From assembly GCA_946406115.1 (NCBI GenBank), contig OX291553.1, forward strand, positions 5,523,001-5,587,000: DNA of 64,000 nucleotides. The letters are read 5' to 3'. The notes under the pieces are model-generated. The model was not told where the DNA came from. It saw only the letters and a program-made list of their open reading frames with translations, and searched no databases. The DNA comes from Apoda limacodes (Eukaryota; Arthropoda; Insecta; Lepidoptera; Limacodidae). Positions 44,541 through 55,780 of the stretch are shown here, one piece after another. A program made the translations under genes and the position numbers. How positions within the stretch are numbered: position 1 is the stretch's first letter; every line of letters starts with the position of its first letter.

Positions 44541-45680
44541 ACCCTTAAACAGCTCGAAGTAGACAAAAACCTGAAATTTTCTAAGAATATGTGTTATGTA
44601 TGCGGGTTTCCTAACTAATAATAAATATATAAAAGCATAAACTAAAAATTTAAGAGGGCTTTTTAGAATAGGCGCCGTAGTTCCGGTGGTAATTAAATCA
44701 CACTGTAACTTACAAAACTGACAAGTATATATATGTACACATTTAAACAATAGCATTGTGATCCGATTCCTGAGGGCTGCTCTAACGATATCAGCAATAT
44801 CGCTTTTGCAAAATAAATTTAGTAATTCTAATATTTACGCATTGAATGTGCTCTATGCTCTCTACGCGCGCATTCGATCTATCTGTTGAAAATGAATGCG
44901 CTCTATGTTAAATTTGGTGGTACTTACAGTCCGCATTAACACATTAGCAGCACATGCTTAGGAGGTAGAACAGTGGATGTTTTTTATAAATAGTAAACAG
45001 CTATTTTGTTTCTTGACATTTGGCGAACAAAACGATTTCAATGGCTCTGTGATGCGATAGCTTTCTTTGTTAAAAAAAATCTTGTCAACAAAACACGGCT
45101 GTTGTTACATGGTGGGACCTATGAATAACGTGCACGTCGTGCACGGATGCCATGGCAGAGAAGGACGGATTTTATTTTGTACTCCCATCTATATTTTAGC
45201 ACTACAGTATATAATATTTGGAACATACTTTAAAGTTTTGATATGCATTACATGGTCATGGTCAACAGATTGCTACCTTCGTATCAAAGGCCTACGTTCT
45301 AAAGTGAAAATAAATTTTAGTACCAAGTAAAAGTAAAAACTCCCCAATTCGGGGTAATCACTTTAAGGTTGGTAACACCAAAATACGCACCCAGATGTAA
45401 AAATTATAGTCGTATTACTTATTTATACACACATTAATAGGAAAATGGCTCGCAACACTCCGTTTGATGTTGTTTCGGACACGGTATCTAGATGTATAAG
45501 TCATCTTTGATCACCGCATTATACACCATTGGCCACCACAGGCCAAATTGGTGACCCCAATGTGATATACAAGACGTCACCCAACGACGTGATGTAAACC
45601 CCACCGACACGCGAACAAAGGATCACTCCAAATTCGTGACTAGTTTTATATTTTCAACATTTGAATTCTCGAAATTAACT
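44541..45680. other. No gene supported
   Basis: Open frames (44514-44756 minus, 45067-45330 plus) have no recognisable product. A GGTGACCCCAATGTGATA motif at 45551 resembles a retrotransposon leader but stands alone (see findings). Confidence 0.25.
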
Positions 45681-45948
45681 TTCTTCAAAGAAAAAATTTG
45701 AAATATCTATCGGCAACGCTAGTTATCTGCTATATACCCCTTAAGCGGTCACCGTAGCCAGTTACTCTTAAAAAAGTTCGGCAAGTGAGTTTTCAATTTT
45801 CAAATTCAAATTTTAAAAATATATAACTAGTCATTGTTTGTAAAATATATCTGTTAGTTGTAGTAGGCATTTCTGTTAAAATCGGTGACTTTTTCTTCAA
45901 AGGGAAAATTTGAAATATTTCATGGCGGCGCTAGTTAGCTGCTACGAG
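45681..45948. repeat. Local direct duplication of ~55 bp
   Basis: TTCTTCAAAGAAAAAATTTG...GCTAGTTATCTGCTA (45681-45735) recurs as TTCTTCAAAGGGAAAATTTG...GCTAGTTAGCTGCTA (45893-45948). Spacing is about 212 bp. It could be two ends of a dispersed repeat. Confidence 0.6.
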
Positions 45949-46504
45949 TATGTGCGCCTTAACATAACGCAGGCCGTAGGCATTTTGCCACTTAAGTGCG
46001 ATAAAAAAAGAAAAGTTAATACTCATAAATATATAGATATATACTTAATATACCTTTGTGAATTATTAGAACGTAGAAGGTATCTTGCAGCCATTATATA
46101 TTGTCATAATATTTTGTGCAAGAAAAATGTAAAAAGTATAAAAAATGTAATGTGATTGCATTACATAAGTAAAATATCACAACACCCTCTTACTTGTTTT
46201 ATAAGTTTTTCAGATATCCGCTATATTTCCAGTTCTGCGGAACCCTAACTTCATGCGTGCACGACACGCACTTCTATTTACTTTACAGTTATCAGCGATT
46301 GGGAAATCTTTTTAGAAATATTAATTTTGCAGACCCCTTAGCAAGAAAGTTTCTAGGTTCTTAATTACAATTTAAAATATTTTTAGGGATCCTTTATTAA
46401 ATTTTCTCGAAGGATAGAAGAGATTGGATGTTTTATTACATAGCTCACTAATTGAATGCCATGGGTGAGGGTATAATGGCTGAATTATTTTAATATAAAA
46501 AAAA

Positions 46505-46675
46505 TACTGGTTGCCTGTAAAGTCGGTATACGGGCGAAAGTTTTACGTGACAATGATTTTATGTCTGTCTCTCTCGCTCTTAGGCGGGCGCGTGCCTCTC
46601 ACTCGCTCTCATTGTGAGCGCATAACGTGAGCGGAGCGTAACGCAGTTTCTTGAAGTGTCACCCGGCAAACCAAT
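46505..46675. mobile_element. Possible short DNA element with CpG-rich core
   Basis: The ends GGTTGCCTGTAAAGTC (46509) and the reverse complement of GTGTCACCCGGCAAACC (46657-46673) are similar but not identical. The core CTCACTCGCTCTCATTGTGA near 46598 and GCGTGCCTCTCAC are CpG-rich compared with the flanks. No frame. The class cannot be determined. Confidence 0.35.
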
Positions 46676-47287
46676 TTATAAGACGTTGTCACGTCAACAT
46701 ACCTTAAATATTTTAGCCAGATCGGCGCACTCATATCGGCATATTTGAACGGAAAAAATAAAATTATAAAGCATTAGAAATTATGTGATTCCGCTTATCA
46801 CAGACATCGACATTTATATAATTTATGGCTAGGATACCATGCTATCGAAGCATGCCTGATATGCCTCACGGTAAAAAAGTATTAGTTGAGCCAAGAGAAC
46901 ATCGTTTCATATATGCACCAACGAATATTTACTTCATCTAAGATATTATTTCTCTTAAATATTTAAAATAATATGAAGTCAAATTTTGAACAAGATCAAA
47001 TTTCTTTGAACCAGTAAATAAAACTCTATCAATTTGAAACAATATTTAATTCATTGAAGAAAAATATGCTTCTTTATTTGAAACACTTAGTTTTCTTGGG
47101 CGTAGAACTTCGTGCGTTATTGCACGGAAGAAATGTCTAGTTCACACAAGAGAATAGTGCTCTTAACTTGACTACATCAGCTCTTAAATTAATAACATTA
47201 TATTTTAGTTTAAAACAAAAAATGTTTCGGTCCAAAATGACATAGTTATCCGTCAAGATTAAATAAAGTTTTTTAAAAAGCCCTACG

Positions 47288-47480
47288 CCTCTTTTCTGGA
47301 GGCTTGGGCCATATAGAGTCAGTCTACCGCACTGACTTAGTGTGTGTCTTAGCGGACGTTTGTCGAGCTAGTAGTGCCCTACTGCAGAGGCACAGGCCTC
47401 TTTTCTGGAGGCTTGGGCCATATAGTCAGTCTACCGCACTGCCTTTATATGGACTTTGTCGAGCTTAGCAGCTATACACG
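47288..47480. repeat. ~109-bp direct tandem duplication
   Basis: The block CCTCTTTTCTGGAGGCTTGG followed by GCCATATAG and TCAGTCTACCGCACTG starts at 47288 and again at 47397, nearly identical over ~45 bp. A looser TTTGTCGAGCT match follows. GCCTCTTTTCTGGAGGC can form a hairpin. Confidence 0.75.
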
Positions 47481-47561
47481 CCTTTGGCTGATTATATAGC
47501 GTTATGTTCAATTATAATTGTTATGACTATTTAACGATCCTTCTTAAACATGGAAGAAAAA

Positions 47562-47640
47562 GCGGTCACCCATCCAAGTACTGACCACGGTCGACGTTGC
47601 TTAACTTCGCTTATCGTTTCAGATAGACGAATGCGACTGG
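47562..47640 (-). ncRNA. 5S rRNA-derived sequence (pseudogene or SINE head)
   Basis: On the minus strand: GAAGTTAAGCAACGTCGACC, then GTGGTCAGTACTTGGATGGG and TGACCGC, the internal promoter half of insect 5S rRNA (A box, intermediate element and C box all legible). The upstream half is altered (ATTCGTCTATCTGAAACGAT with an apparent insertion). The 3' stem is replaced by a T run directly after TGACCGC, which would act as a pol III terminator. It is not an intact 5S gene. It may be a SINE3-type head or a truncated pseudogene. Confidence 0.75.
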
Positions 47641-47649
47641 GCCACAAGC

Positions 47650-48584
47650 TTTTCAATTCTCAGAAAATAATTAACTGTAGGTTTATCGCATAAACTGATA
47701 CTAATTTGACGCACAAAACCCTACAATAAACAATTATTTAAAATTAAAACCCAACACGAAATCCTATGAAGGACAGTGATGAGGTTCATTCAATTTTGAA
47801 AATGCAGGTATTTACTTAAACGAAAAGAAAATTCGTTCAAAGCGATACTAGCTGATTAATTTCAACGAAAATGTTTAATATTTTAAAGCAGGTATTTAAT
47901 TTGTTTCGACTAAAACAAGAGTTTCAGCTTAAAATATCAGATTTTGAGTCAAGAATCTAACAAATTCTGTTAAAATTATTATTTTCTCTAATTCAAAACA
48001 ATATTGTCTTAACTGAACATTTCACTAGCTTTGATTTAAGATACAATTATTTTCATCGAAAAATATAGTTTTTAATAAGTGACGTCGCAGATGTAAGAAA
48101 ACCATGATTTTGGCGCAAAATAAATTATATCAAAGAAAAAATATTTTTTGTTTCAAACGAAGAAAAATAAAATGTTGCATATAAAAATGTATTTGTTTTA
48201 TACAAGAACATTAACTGTCTTATGGTAATTAATTTAAGTTTGGTTGATCTAAAACGTACATTGATTTGGTTAAAAAAAAATTTGTTCATACGAAATGAAG
48301 TTTATCAATTTCGATTGATAAAATGATTTTTTTTCTGGGAAATAATATTGCCTTCTGTGAACAAAATATGTCCAAAATAGTTGGATTTCTTGACTGAATG
48401 CAAATTATTTTGGTGGAATAGAACTTGGAAACTCTTTTTTTTCCGTGCTGATGACCACGAAGTCAATTAGTATTTAGTTTCGAAGATCTAAATCATATCT
48501 TTATTATACACTTGCTAACCCAGACAATTTCATCATTTTTTCACTACTATCGGTTTGTCCTTAGTACGTGAGTTCGATTCGTTT
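47650..48584. other. AT-rich, nothing recognised
   Basis: No coding sequence or repeat copy is supported. Confidence 0.3.
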
Positions 48585-48908
48585 TTAAGGGTTCCGTACC
48601 AAAAGGTTGAAACGGGACCCTATTACTAAGACTCCTCTGTAAAGAAAACAGAATAAAATAAATATTTAAGGGGACTTCCATACAACGTGAAATTTTTGCT
48701 CGTTTTTGCGCGATATTGATAACGGCAACAGGTAAACGCTTGAAATATTCAAGATTCACATAATATTAACTGATAAATTGAAATCAAATAATTAAAATTA
48801 AATAAAACAAATATTTAAGGGGGCTCCCATACAACAAACGTGATTTTTTTGCCGTCTTTTTGATAATGGTACGAAATCCTTCGTGCTCGAGTCCGACTCG
48901 CGCTTGTT
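48585..48908 (+). repeat. Dispersed repeat family C, internally deleted copy
   Basis: It starts AGGGTTCCGTACCAAAAGGT and jumps from CTCCTCTGT (48640) to AACAGAATAAAATAAATATT, skipping the GACGGACG-type region. It contains GCGATATTGATAACGGCAAC and ends GAGTCCGACTCGCGCTTG. It shares the middle segment of the copy at 32303. Confidence 0.7.
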
Positions 48909-49034
48909 TTTCTTACATGTAAAACTTGCTCTAACAATGACGAACACAACAAAATAGCATTATCGGAATCCGTCCAGCTGTTCTTAAGTTTTTGTGAGAC
49001 TAACAAACATCAATTTATTTATATATATAAAGAT

Positions 49035-49335
49035 GTTTAGCTAGTACCCGCGGTTCCGTCTACCCTAATTTTGGTTATCGGCGTGGAATTCTTACAGTAA
49101 CTCCTTGTTTGTACTAAAGAAGTTTGTCATAGCAAGCTATAGCTACAGATATGCTTCTTTCGTGAAATTCGGTTATAGTTACTCCTGTGGGAACTTTTGA
49201 ATTATCCGGGATGAAAAAAAGCCTATGTCCTATACGAGGACCTAACCTATATGTGTTGTCAAGTTCCATTCCGATATATCCAGTAATTAAAGATAGATTG
49301 AGTCACAAACAACAAGCTATCGCATTAGAATATTA
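49035..49335 (+). repeat. Dispersed repeat family B copy (first of two in tandem)
   Basis: CTAGTACCCGCGGTTCCGTC at the start; GGGATGAAAAAAAGCCTATG and GAGGACCTAACCTATATGTG in the middle. The TTCGCATTTATAATATT end is partly decayed. A second copy begins directly after it. Confidence 0.65.
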
Positions 49336-49630
49336 TTAATTTGCCCGCAGCTCCACCTGGTCTAAATTTGGTTATCTGCGTGGGATTCTTACGTCAACTC
49401 CTTAACTATACTAATGACTCCTTAATTATACTAATGAAATAGTTCGTTTAAGCTTGGTTATAGTTATTACGGCAGGAAATTCTAAATTTTTAAGGATAAA
49501 CATCTATCCTATGCCCATCCCCGGGACTCAAATGTCTCCATACCTAATTTCATCCAAACTGGACCATGTATGAGTGACTTATGAAGTAACAAACAGACTG
49601 GCAAAATTTCGCATTTATAATATTTATATG
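49336..49630 (+). repeat. Dispersed repeat family B copy (second of two in tandem)
   Basis: GCCCGCAGCTCCACCTGG at the start and AAAATTTCGCATTTATAATA at the end. It contains a 24-bp internal duplication of ACTCCTTAACTATACTAATG at 49398 and 49421. Confidence 0.65.
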
Positions 49631-51394
49631 ATTGAACAATAATATTATACAATTACATATAATATATTCAATTTTCGTAGTTTCTGTGATTGATCATAGT
49701 TACATGCTATGTGAAATGGAATATAGTACACAATATTTTTAGCAACACAGGAATTTTCGGGATTAATTTACGAAATTCTGCAAATCTAATAAAAAAAAAA
49801 TTTATTTCCAAATTGTTACGAAAAGTCTTTACAAAGCTATCCCTTAAGGCTTTACCATAACTGAACCGCTTCATCGAAAGGTATCCTAGCTCCTGCTGCT
49901 GATACCCGCGCCTCTAGCGGTGACTCTCAGAACTACTTGAAATACGTCAAAGATTAAAAGAATAAAGAGGGAACACTGTTGATTTCGTAAATACTGCCGA
50001 TTTTTTTTTTATAACTGATGCAGTGTTGATGCAGATGCAGCTTATTTGTACCTATTTACTGAACTTTGTTTTCTAGTTGACCGAGCTAGCAAAGCGTCTG
50101 AGTTGACGCGTGACTCAGTAACAAACATCCAAACTTTCGCATTTATAATATTAGTTGGATGAAAAGCAGTATTTTTAGATGCATTTTGCATTAAATTTCA
50201 TTTGATTGTACCCACAGGTTGTCAGAGTTATTTGACTTACGTAAATAAATTAATTTATCGAATGCTTTTGAAATATTGATCACAATTATCAACTACACGC
50301 ATCAATTCACTTCATTTCCACAGCTGTTTACACAGGGGTAAAAAATATCGATATCTTTATCTCATGCTTACAACACTAAGCAAATTAAGCTATTCCGCTA
50401 AGCTAAAAAACATATTAGTTTAGATACTCACGGGTAGATGGCGCATTACTTATTTAATTTATTCTTTATATCATTGTAATACGGTTTAGATTAGGTCAAT
50501 AATTTTTCGAAATAAAGACTCCACAACAATTTCTACTCAAATAGAGGTGAGGTACTTAATTGTCTTCTATTTATTTTCGTTGTGAATTTATGAAACGATA
50601 TCCTAAAAATCTCGAAAAACAGTCACAGTTCAAGGTTAATTTACTTTTTTTATCACAAATAAAAAGAAATGTTTAAAATTATGCCATGAAATTGGAAAAA
50701 TAACACTTTTTATGAACAAAATTTCAGTGATGACTAACATGATTTCGATAAAAATAGTGCACCTCTACTAAAGTAATTTATTATAAATCGAAGAAAATCG
50801 GTTATTTATGAGAAAATAATATAAACGTGTGATAAGTAACGTCGCTAGAACTCTTATGTACTCTTTTTTTATAGTTTTTACAACTTTTTACAGCACAATA
50901 CGACATTATTTAAAAAAAAACAAACAAAAAATCTTTAGATGTTCACTCGCCGAGGGTGACCTTGTGTTTGTTGCGTCAAATCGATGCGCTACTCAAAATA
51001 GTCTAAAAATTAGACTATGGGCGGCTAGCCTGCCGGTGCTTTTTGGACATATCTATTGTTTTTTCATATCGATGCTCTACAGGGAGTCCGGCACTAGGGG
51101 TCTTTTTAATTTATTTTTTTCAAGTGGTACTGTACCTCAAAAGGAAAAAGGAGACCTCTTATAGGATGAGGGATACAAAACTTTATTTTTGCATTAAAAT
51201 TTAGACACATACTCACTCTTATCTATCAGTTCGATTTGTTTAAGATTTTTTAGTTTGAAATATTTACAGGATTTTATTTTTATAATTATAAAAAATTGTA
51301 CCTACTAAGAAACCTATACCTTTTTTTAACCTTTAACGACATCCCACAAAAATTTTACTCGTCAGTTAAATGTATGAAAAGTGTCGTACACGCA
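49631..51394. other. AT-rich; short family B tail at 50085-50160
   Basis: The tail piece reads CAGTAACAAACATCCAAACT then TTCGCATTTATAATATTAGT. An open 111-codon frame (50829-51164) shows no domain and is probably chance. Nothing else is supported. Confidence 0.35.
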
Positions 51395-51680
51395 TTTAGT
51401 TATGGTTCCGTAGCCGTAGGAACACAACTATTGCATATTTCTCAAAAACCTATTTAGCTTAAAACAATTTTGCATGGAATTATTTATAAAGTTCTATAAC
51501 TTAATTTTTTTTTTATAATTTATTTTTGTAGCAGTTTACAAGAGACACCTTTGTGTAAAATTTCATTAGAATCGCAGCAAAGACGACGGAACTATAAGGC
51601 TGTGTGACATACGGACGGACGGACGGATATGACGAATTTATAAAAGTTCCGTTTTTGCGATTTGACTACGGAACCCTAGA
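51395..51680. mobile_element. Dispersed element with GGTTCCGTAG inverted ends (family D)
   Basis: GGTTCCGTAG at 51403 is mirrored by CTACGGAACC at 51666-51675. The interior includes CATACGGACGGACGGACGGA, like family C, but most of the rest differs. About 270 bp with short inverted tips, no frame. Confidence 0.5.
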
Positions 51681-54312
51681 AGTGTTTAATGCATAGCTAA
51701 ATATCCTAAATACAATATAATAGGTAGTAATATTAAATTGCTTATCAAGCAACTCGTATCTTTTCTAGTCTCTAGTCCTTCATAAAAGAAAATATTTTTA
51801 AAAAATATTTGTTGAGTATTTTTGAATACTCAATTAACAAATTACAATATTAAATATATTTTTAAATGCCTGATTTTTTTTTTTTTAAATCGTTATTAAT
51901 TTCCATTGAGTCGCTCCGACACCGACGCGCAGTCATACCTCCACGAAGTCCTAAACATAGATATGCAAGTTCAGTACTATATACATATAGTACAGATAGG
52001 CAACGGCCCTATACATTTACTATACATTTACTGGAACACTTAGATTAGTTCTGTAATATGAGTGTATGGCGCTAGTGTAGTAAAAAAAAGTTTTTTTTTT
52101 TTTTATTTATTGATAGGCTCTAGAATAAATTATTTGAAACGCATATAAGTACTCTTCAAGTTTTTATTTGTATTTTTTTTTGCAAAAATACCTAAAATTT
52201 AGATAAGTATCTACATGTAAATCTTAAGTATGTATTACATTATTAACACGGTTACTTTATGTACTTACCAAAATTATATGAATGCATTTTTGAAACAAAT
52301 ACATTTTAAAATTAAATACATATTCACACCCTAATACCACCATGGTTGACTTAGTTATAATAATTTAATTTAATGTTCTTGTCTACACTTATTCACAAAT
52401 TGACAATTTATCAATAATTAAATTTATAAAAAATAATTAATCTAATATGGAAACCATGTAAGGTTAACGCAAACATTTCACTAAACTGTCTTCTCTCTTC
52501 TCTTTTTAACATTTGGCACACGTGAGTATAATTATGTCTTGTGTTATTAATTAAATTATAGTACTATCTATTTGTACATATAAGGTCTATTGAGCAGTTA
52601 GTTTTCAACGTTGCGGGTTGATTAGTATCCTTCTTCGATTCGAGCAGCACCAGAATACTTGCAGCCATGACTTCTTTTTAAATGATCTGAAATGTAATAA
52701 GCAAGTTAGATAATCGTTCTTTAAAATGTTGTGAATATAGAAGATATAGATTAGGGTCATTATTATGGATATTGCAATAATGTAAATTGTGTATATCAAG
52801 ATGCTAAAACATTACAAATACTGTTGTCACCATTAGGTATATTGTGGTAGACATGTTTCGTGTCATCATTGGCTAGTGCATACAAGTAACTACTTAGTCT
52901 GACTAACTGAATTTATAGGGTCAGAGTAAATAAAAGGGAGCGCAATAGAAAAAATGACCGGACTAAGGAAATTTTATAGACTTATATAAAGCAACAAAAA
53001 GAAATTATAAAAATTTATGTAACTTTATTTATCTAATAAAAATTGTATAAATATCTATCAAATATTTAATTTTGGTGTACCTGTATGACATACTCGCATT
53101 CCTGCATGTATCTAGCTGCGGTCAGTTCTAATTTTAAAAATGTACCCATATATAATATTACTTTAAAAGAAAAAAGCTTAAAATACATCCACTGTTCATA
53201 CATTTATTTGTATTTATACACAAACGGGAAAGTAAGAGTAAAACATTTGCATAAGTAATTTAGTACTTTGATGGGAGCAAAGAGTTTTTTTAGACCTTTG
53301 TGGCTCGGTGGTGCTCCGATCTTTATCTATATGGCCCATAATTTGTTTTATATGCCTGTTGTATACTATCAATAAAACAGCCAATTCCAGTTGACTCTTC
53401 AGTGCTACATGCGGTTAAAAGTTAGAAAATGGATGAGCCGGACTTGGATGTATATACATATAACCATACATTTTGTCCTATTTGCTAAATACCTATTTGA
53501 AGCTGAATTACCTTATGCCAGTTAGATTTTGTGATCTAATAATCATTTTCAAATGGGCCTTACACACCTGACTTGGTGTCTGTCGCGACTAGTTTCTCTG
53601 TCATATATTGTGACAATTCTATTCCCTAACAACACTTAGTCAGCGGGTTTGTAAAATGTATCTATTTCTTGTGTTTACAATTTTGATATTTTGAGCCCCT
53701 ACTTTACCGACATATTACAGCCTACACAAAAATGGTATTAGTGATTATCCTAATAACTCAAAATAATAGGTAGTTATAGTTTCTAAATCCTTTGTTTTCT
53801 TTTAATACCTACTTAATTAATTTTAAGAATGTTTAATTAGTGTAGAAAGTTTGTGGGTGGTTTTCTACACACACATTCACCTACATACATTCCTAAGGTA
53901 ACTAAACTACTACAAATTAAGTAAGTATCTAAAAAATGTATGTACTTTCTTCAAATCAATTTGTTTTATTACTACACTACACTAATTAATGTTATAAAAA
54001 GTTCAAACTTACCGTGATTCAACTCTTTCTAAAAACTTCCGTTGAGAAAACTGAGTGAACAAGTATTTCGATTAGTAACAGTCAGTTTAAATAATAATAC
54101 ATGTAAGCATTATAAAACACTTTTAGAAATGTTTTGTTTTTGTTAAGTACGTAAAGCAAAAATACAGAAAATTGTGAAAAAACAATTAATAAAATGGCGC
54201 CAACTTTTTTTTTTATAATTTCCATTGACGTGCGTGAAGTAAGCCCTACCCTTAATTGTACATAAATTAAGGCATTTTGGATATGCATTTTACGTGGTTT
54301 TCACACTAAATC
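51681..54312. other. Long AT-rich stretch without gene
   Basis: Low-complexity T runs occur near 51875 and 52090. A short frame at 51866-52048 and one at 52605-52799 have no recognisable product. I see no repeat family of this window here. Confidence 0.35.
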
Positions 54313-54510
54313 AATTTTACTCTTTTTTTTTTTTTTTTTATACCACTAAGGTGGCAAACAAGCACACGGCCCGCCTGATGGTAAGCGGTCACCGTGGCCT
54401 AGGGACGCTTGTAACACCAGGGGTATCACACGCGCGTTGTCGATCCTTCAAAAATCCAATAAATTCTTTCTTGAAGAACCCCATACTGTAGTCCTTAGAG
54501 AAAACCTAAT
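54313..54510 (-). mobile_element. Family A LINE 3' end fragment
   Basis: A T-run at 54320-54338 (minus poly(A)), then TATACCACTAAGGTGGCAAA, CGGCCCGCCTGATGGTAAGC and the ORF2 end to GTCCTTAGAGAAAACC. A well preserved 3' end, truncated at about 54510. Confidence 0.8.
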
Positions 54511-54790
54511 GATGTGATCCCATAGTGCGGGCGGTCGTTGGATATGTCTTGAAAATTTTTCGAGTTCGTTTTACGATTCAGGAATCCGTTTGCGAAATAT
54601 TAAATATTGCAAATTTTGTTACAGTCAAGTATCCCTTGGTAAGCTGGTTGTTTTTCAGCTGGTCAAAGTTAAAAGTGACTTTCATAAATAATTGTTTCCT
54701 TAGTCATAGCTGTCCCCCCTACAGAGAAATTATAACAATTTTGCTCGATTTCACACATATTGATTGTTTTGATCACAATTGGCGTCAGGG
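54511..54790. other. Spacer, nothing recognised
   Basis: Open frames here (54525-54920) have no recognisable product. Confidence 0.25.
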
Positions 54791-54949
54791 GTATTCGTTT
54801 CCGAATTCACGGGTTCGCGACTCCAGCCTCCCGAGCTACTACTATTTCTCCCCATGTCCTTCCAACAGTAGTATCCCCCCCCCCTTCGACGTATTCCACT
54901 CATTATACAATTTCCATTAAGAAATCATCACATCCCAACCCTACTCCTT

Positions 54950-55780
54950 GTTCCCTTCTACTATCCGATAGGGGATGTCGGGCTGCAGCGACCCCCTATA
55001 ACACTACTGCGCTCGCCAACCCGCTTGCCAGGCGTGGCGAGTATGGCAAACCCACCAACAGAAAATGAGAGTAATTACGAAAGTTCGACGACTTCCAGCC
55101 TCCCGAACAAGCCGGTTTCCGAAGAGGCTATAGTACCGTAGACCACATACATACGCTACGGCAGATTATACAGAAGTCAGAAGAGTATAATCGGCCCCTT
55201 TGCTTAGCGTTTGTGGACTATGAGAAAGCCGAATCGCGGTGGAAACATGAGCAGTTCTACAGGCTCTAAAGAGATGCCGTATTGATGCTAAGTGCTAAAA
55301 TGCTTATACGATAACACCACTATGTCAATCCGTTCGGAAAACTGCGTACTATTTTCTCGTCCCAAATACCCCAGTGCTTGAAGACAAAAGCCGCTAACTA
55401 TGGGCCTTATACGAAAGCTCAAGGTCGCTCAGCGGGCGGTGGAAAGAGCTATGCTCTGAGTTTCCCTACGTGATCGAATCAGGAATGAGGAAATCCGTAG
55501 GAGAACTAAAGTCGCCGACATAGCTCACCACAATCGCAAAGCTGAAGTGGCAATGGGCAGGGCACATAGCTCGAAGAACCGATAGCCGATGGGGCAATAA
55601 GGTTCTCGAGTGGCGGCCACGAACCGGAAAGCGCAGCGTGGGACGGCCCCCCGCTAGATGATGACCTCGTAAAGGTAGCGGGGAGCCGTTGGATACAGGC
55701 GGCAAAGAGTCGCACGCTGTGGAGAAAGTAAGGTGAGGCCTATGTCCAGCAGTGGACATCAATGGGCTGATATGCTGATT
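54950..55780 (+). mobile_element. RTE-type LINE, 5' truncated or internally deleted
   Basis: A GC-rich leader-like block (about 54950-55070, GCAGCGACCCCCTATAACAC) is followed by the RT palm start and, after frameshifts, the ORF C-terminus and 3' end (GAGGCCTATGTCCAGCAGTG, 55737-55756), which is the hallmark of RTE-like LINEs in moths. Whether the leader belongs to the same element is inference. Confidence 0.65.
55080..55770 (+). pseudogene. RTE-type reverse transcriptase fragment
   Basis: The frame reads FDDFQPPEQAGFRRGYSTVD, then HIHTLRQIIQKSEEYNRPLC and LAFVDYEKAE (about 55087-55230). This is the RTE motif A region with the palm aspartate in FVDYEKA. After a large loss the C-terminus appears in other frames: RAMLGVSLRDRIRNE near 55447, RRTKVADIAHHNRK near 55504, and LDDDLVKVAGSRWIQAAKSR near 55655, then AYVQQWTSMG. 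The YADD box and most of the palm are missing. Several frameshifts and stops make it inactive. Confidence 0.75.

Noticed and set aside
50829..51164. 111-codon open frame as a small gene
   Set aside because: No recognisable domain, no splice or promoter context, and composition like the surrounding AT-rich DNA.
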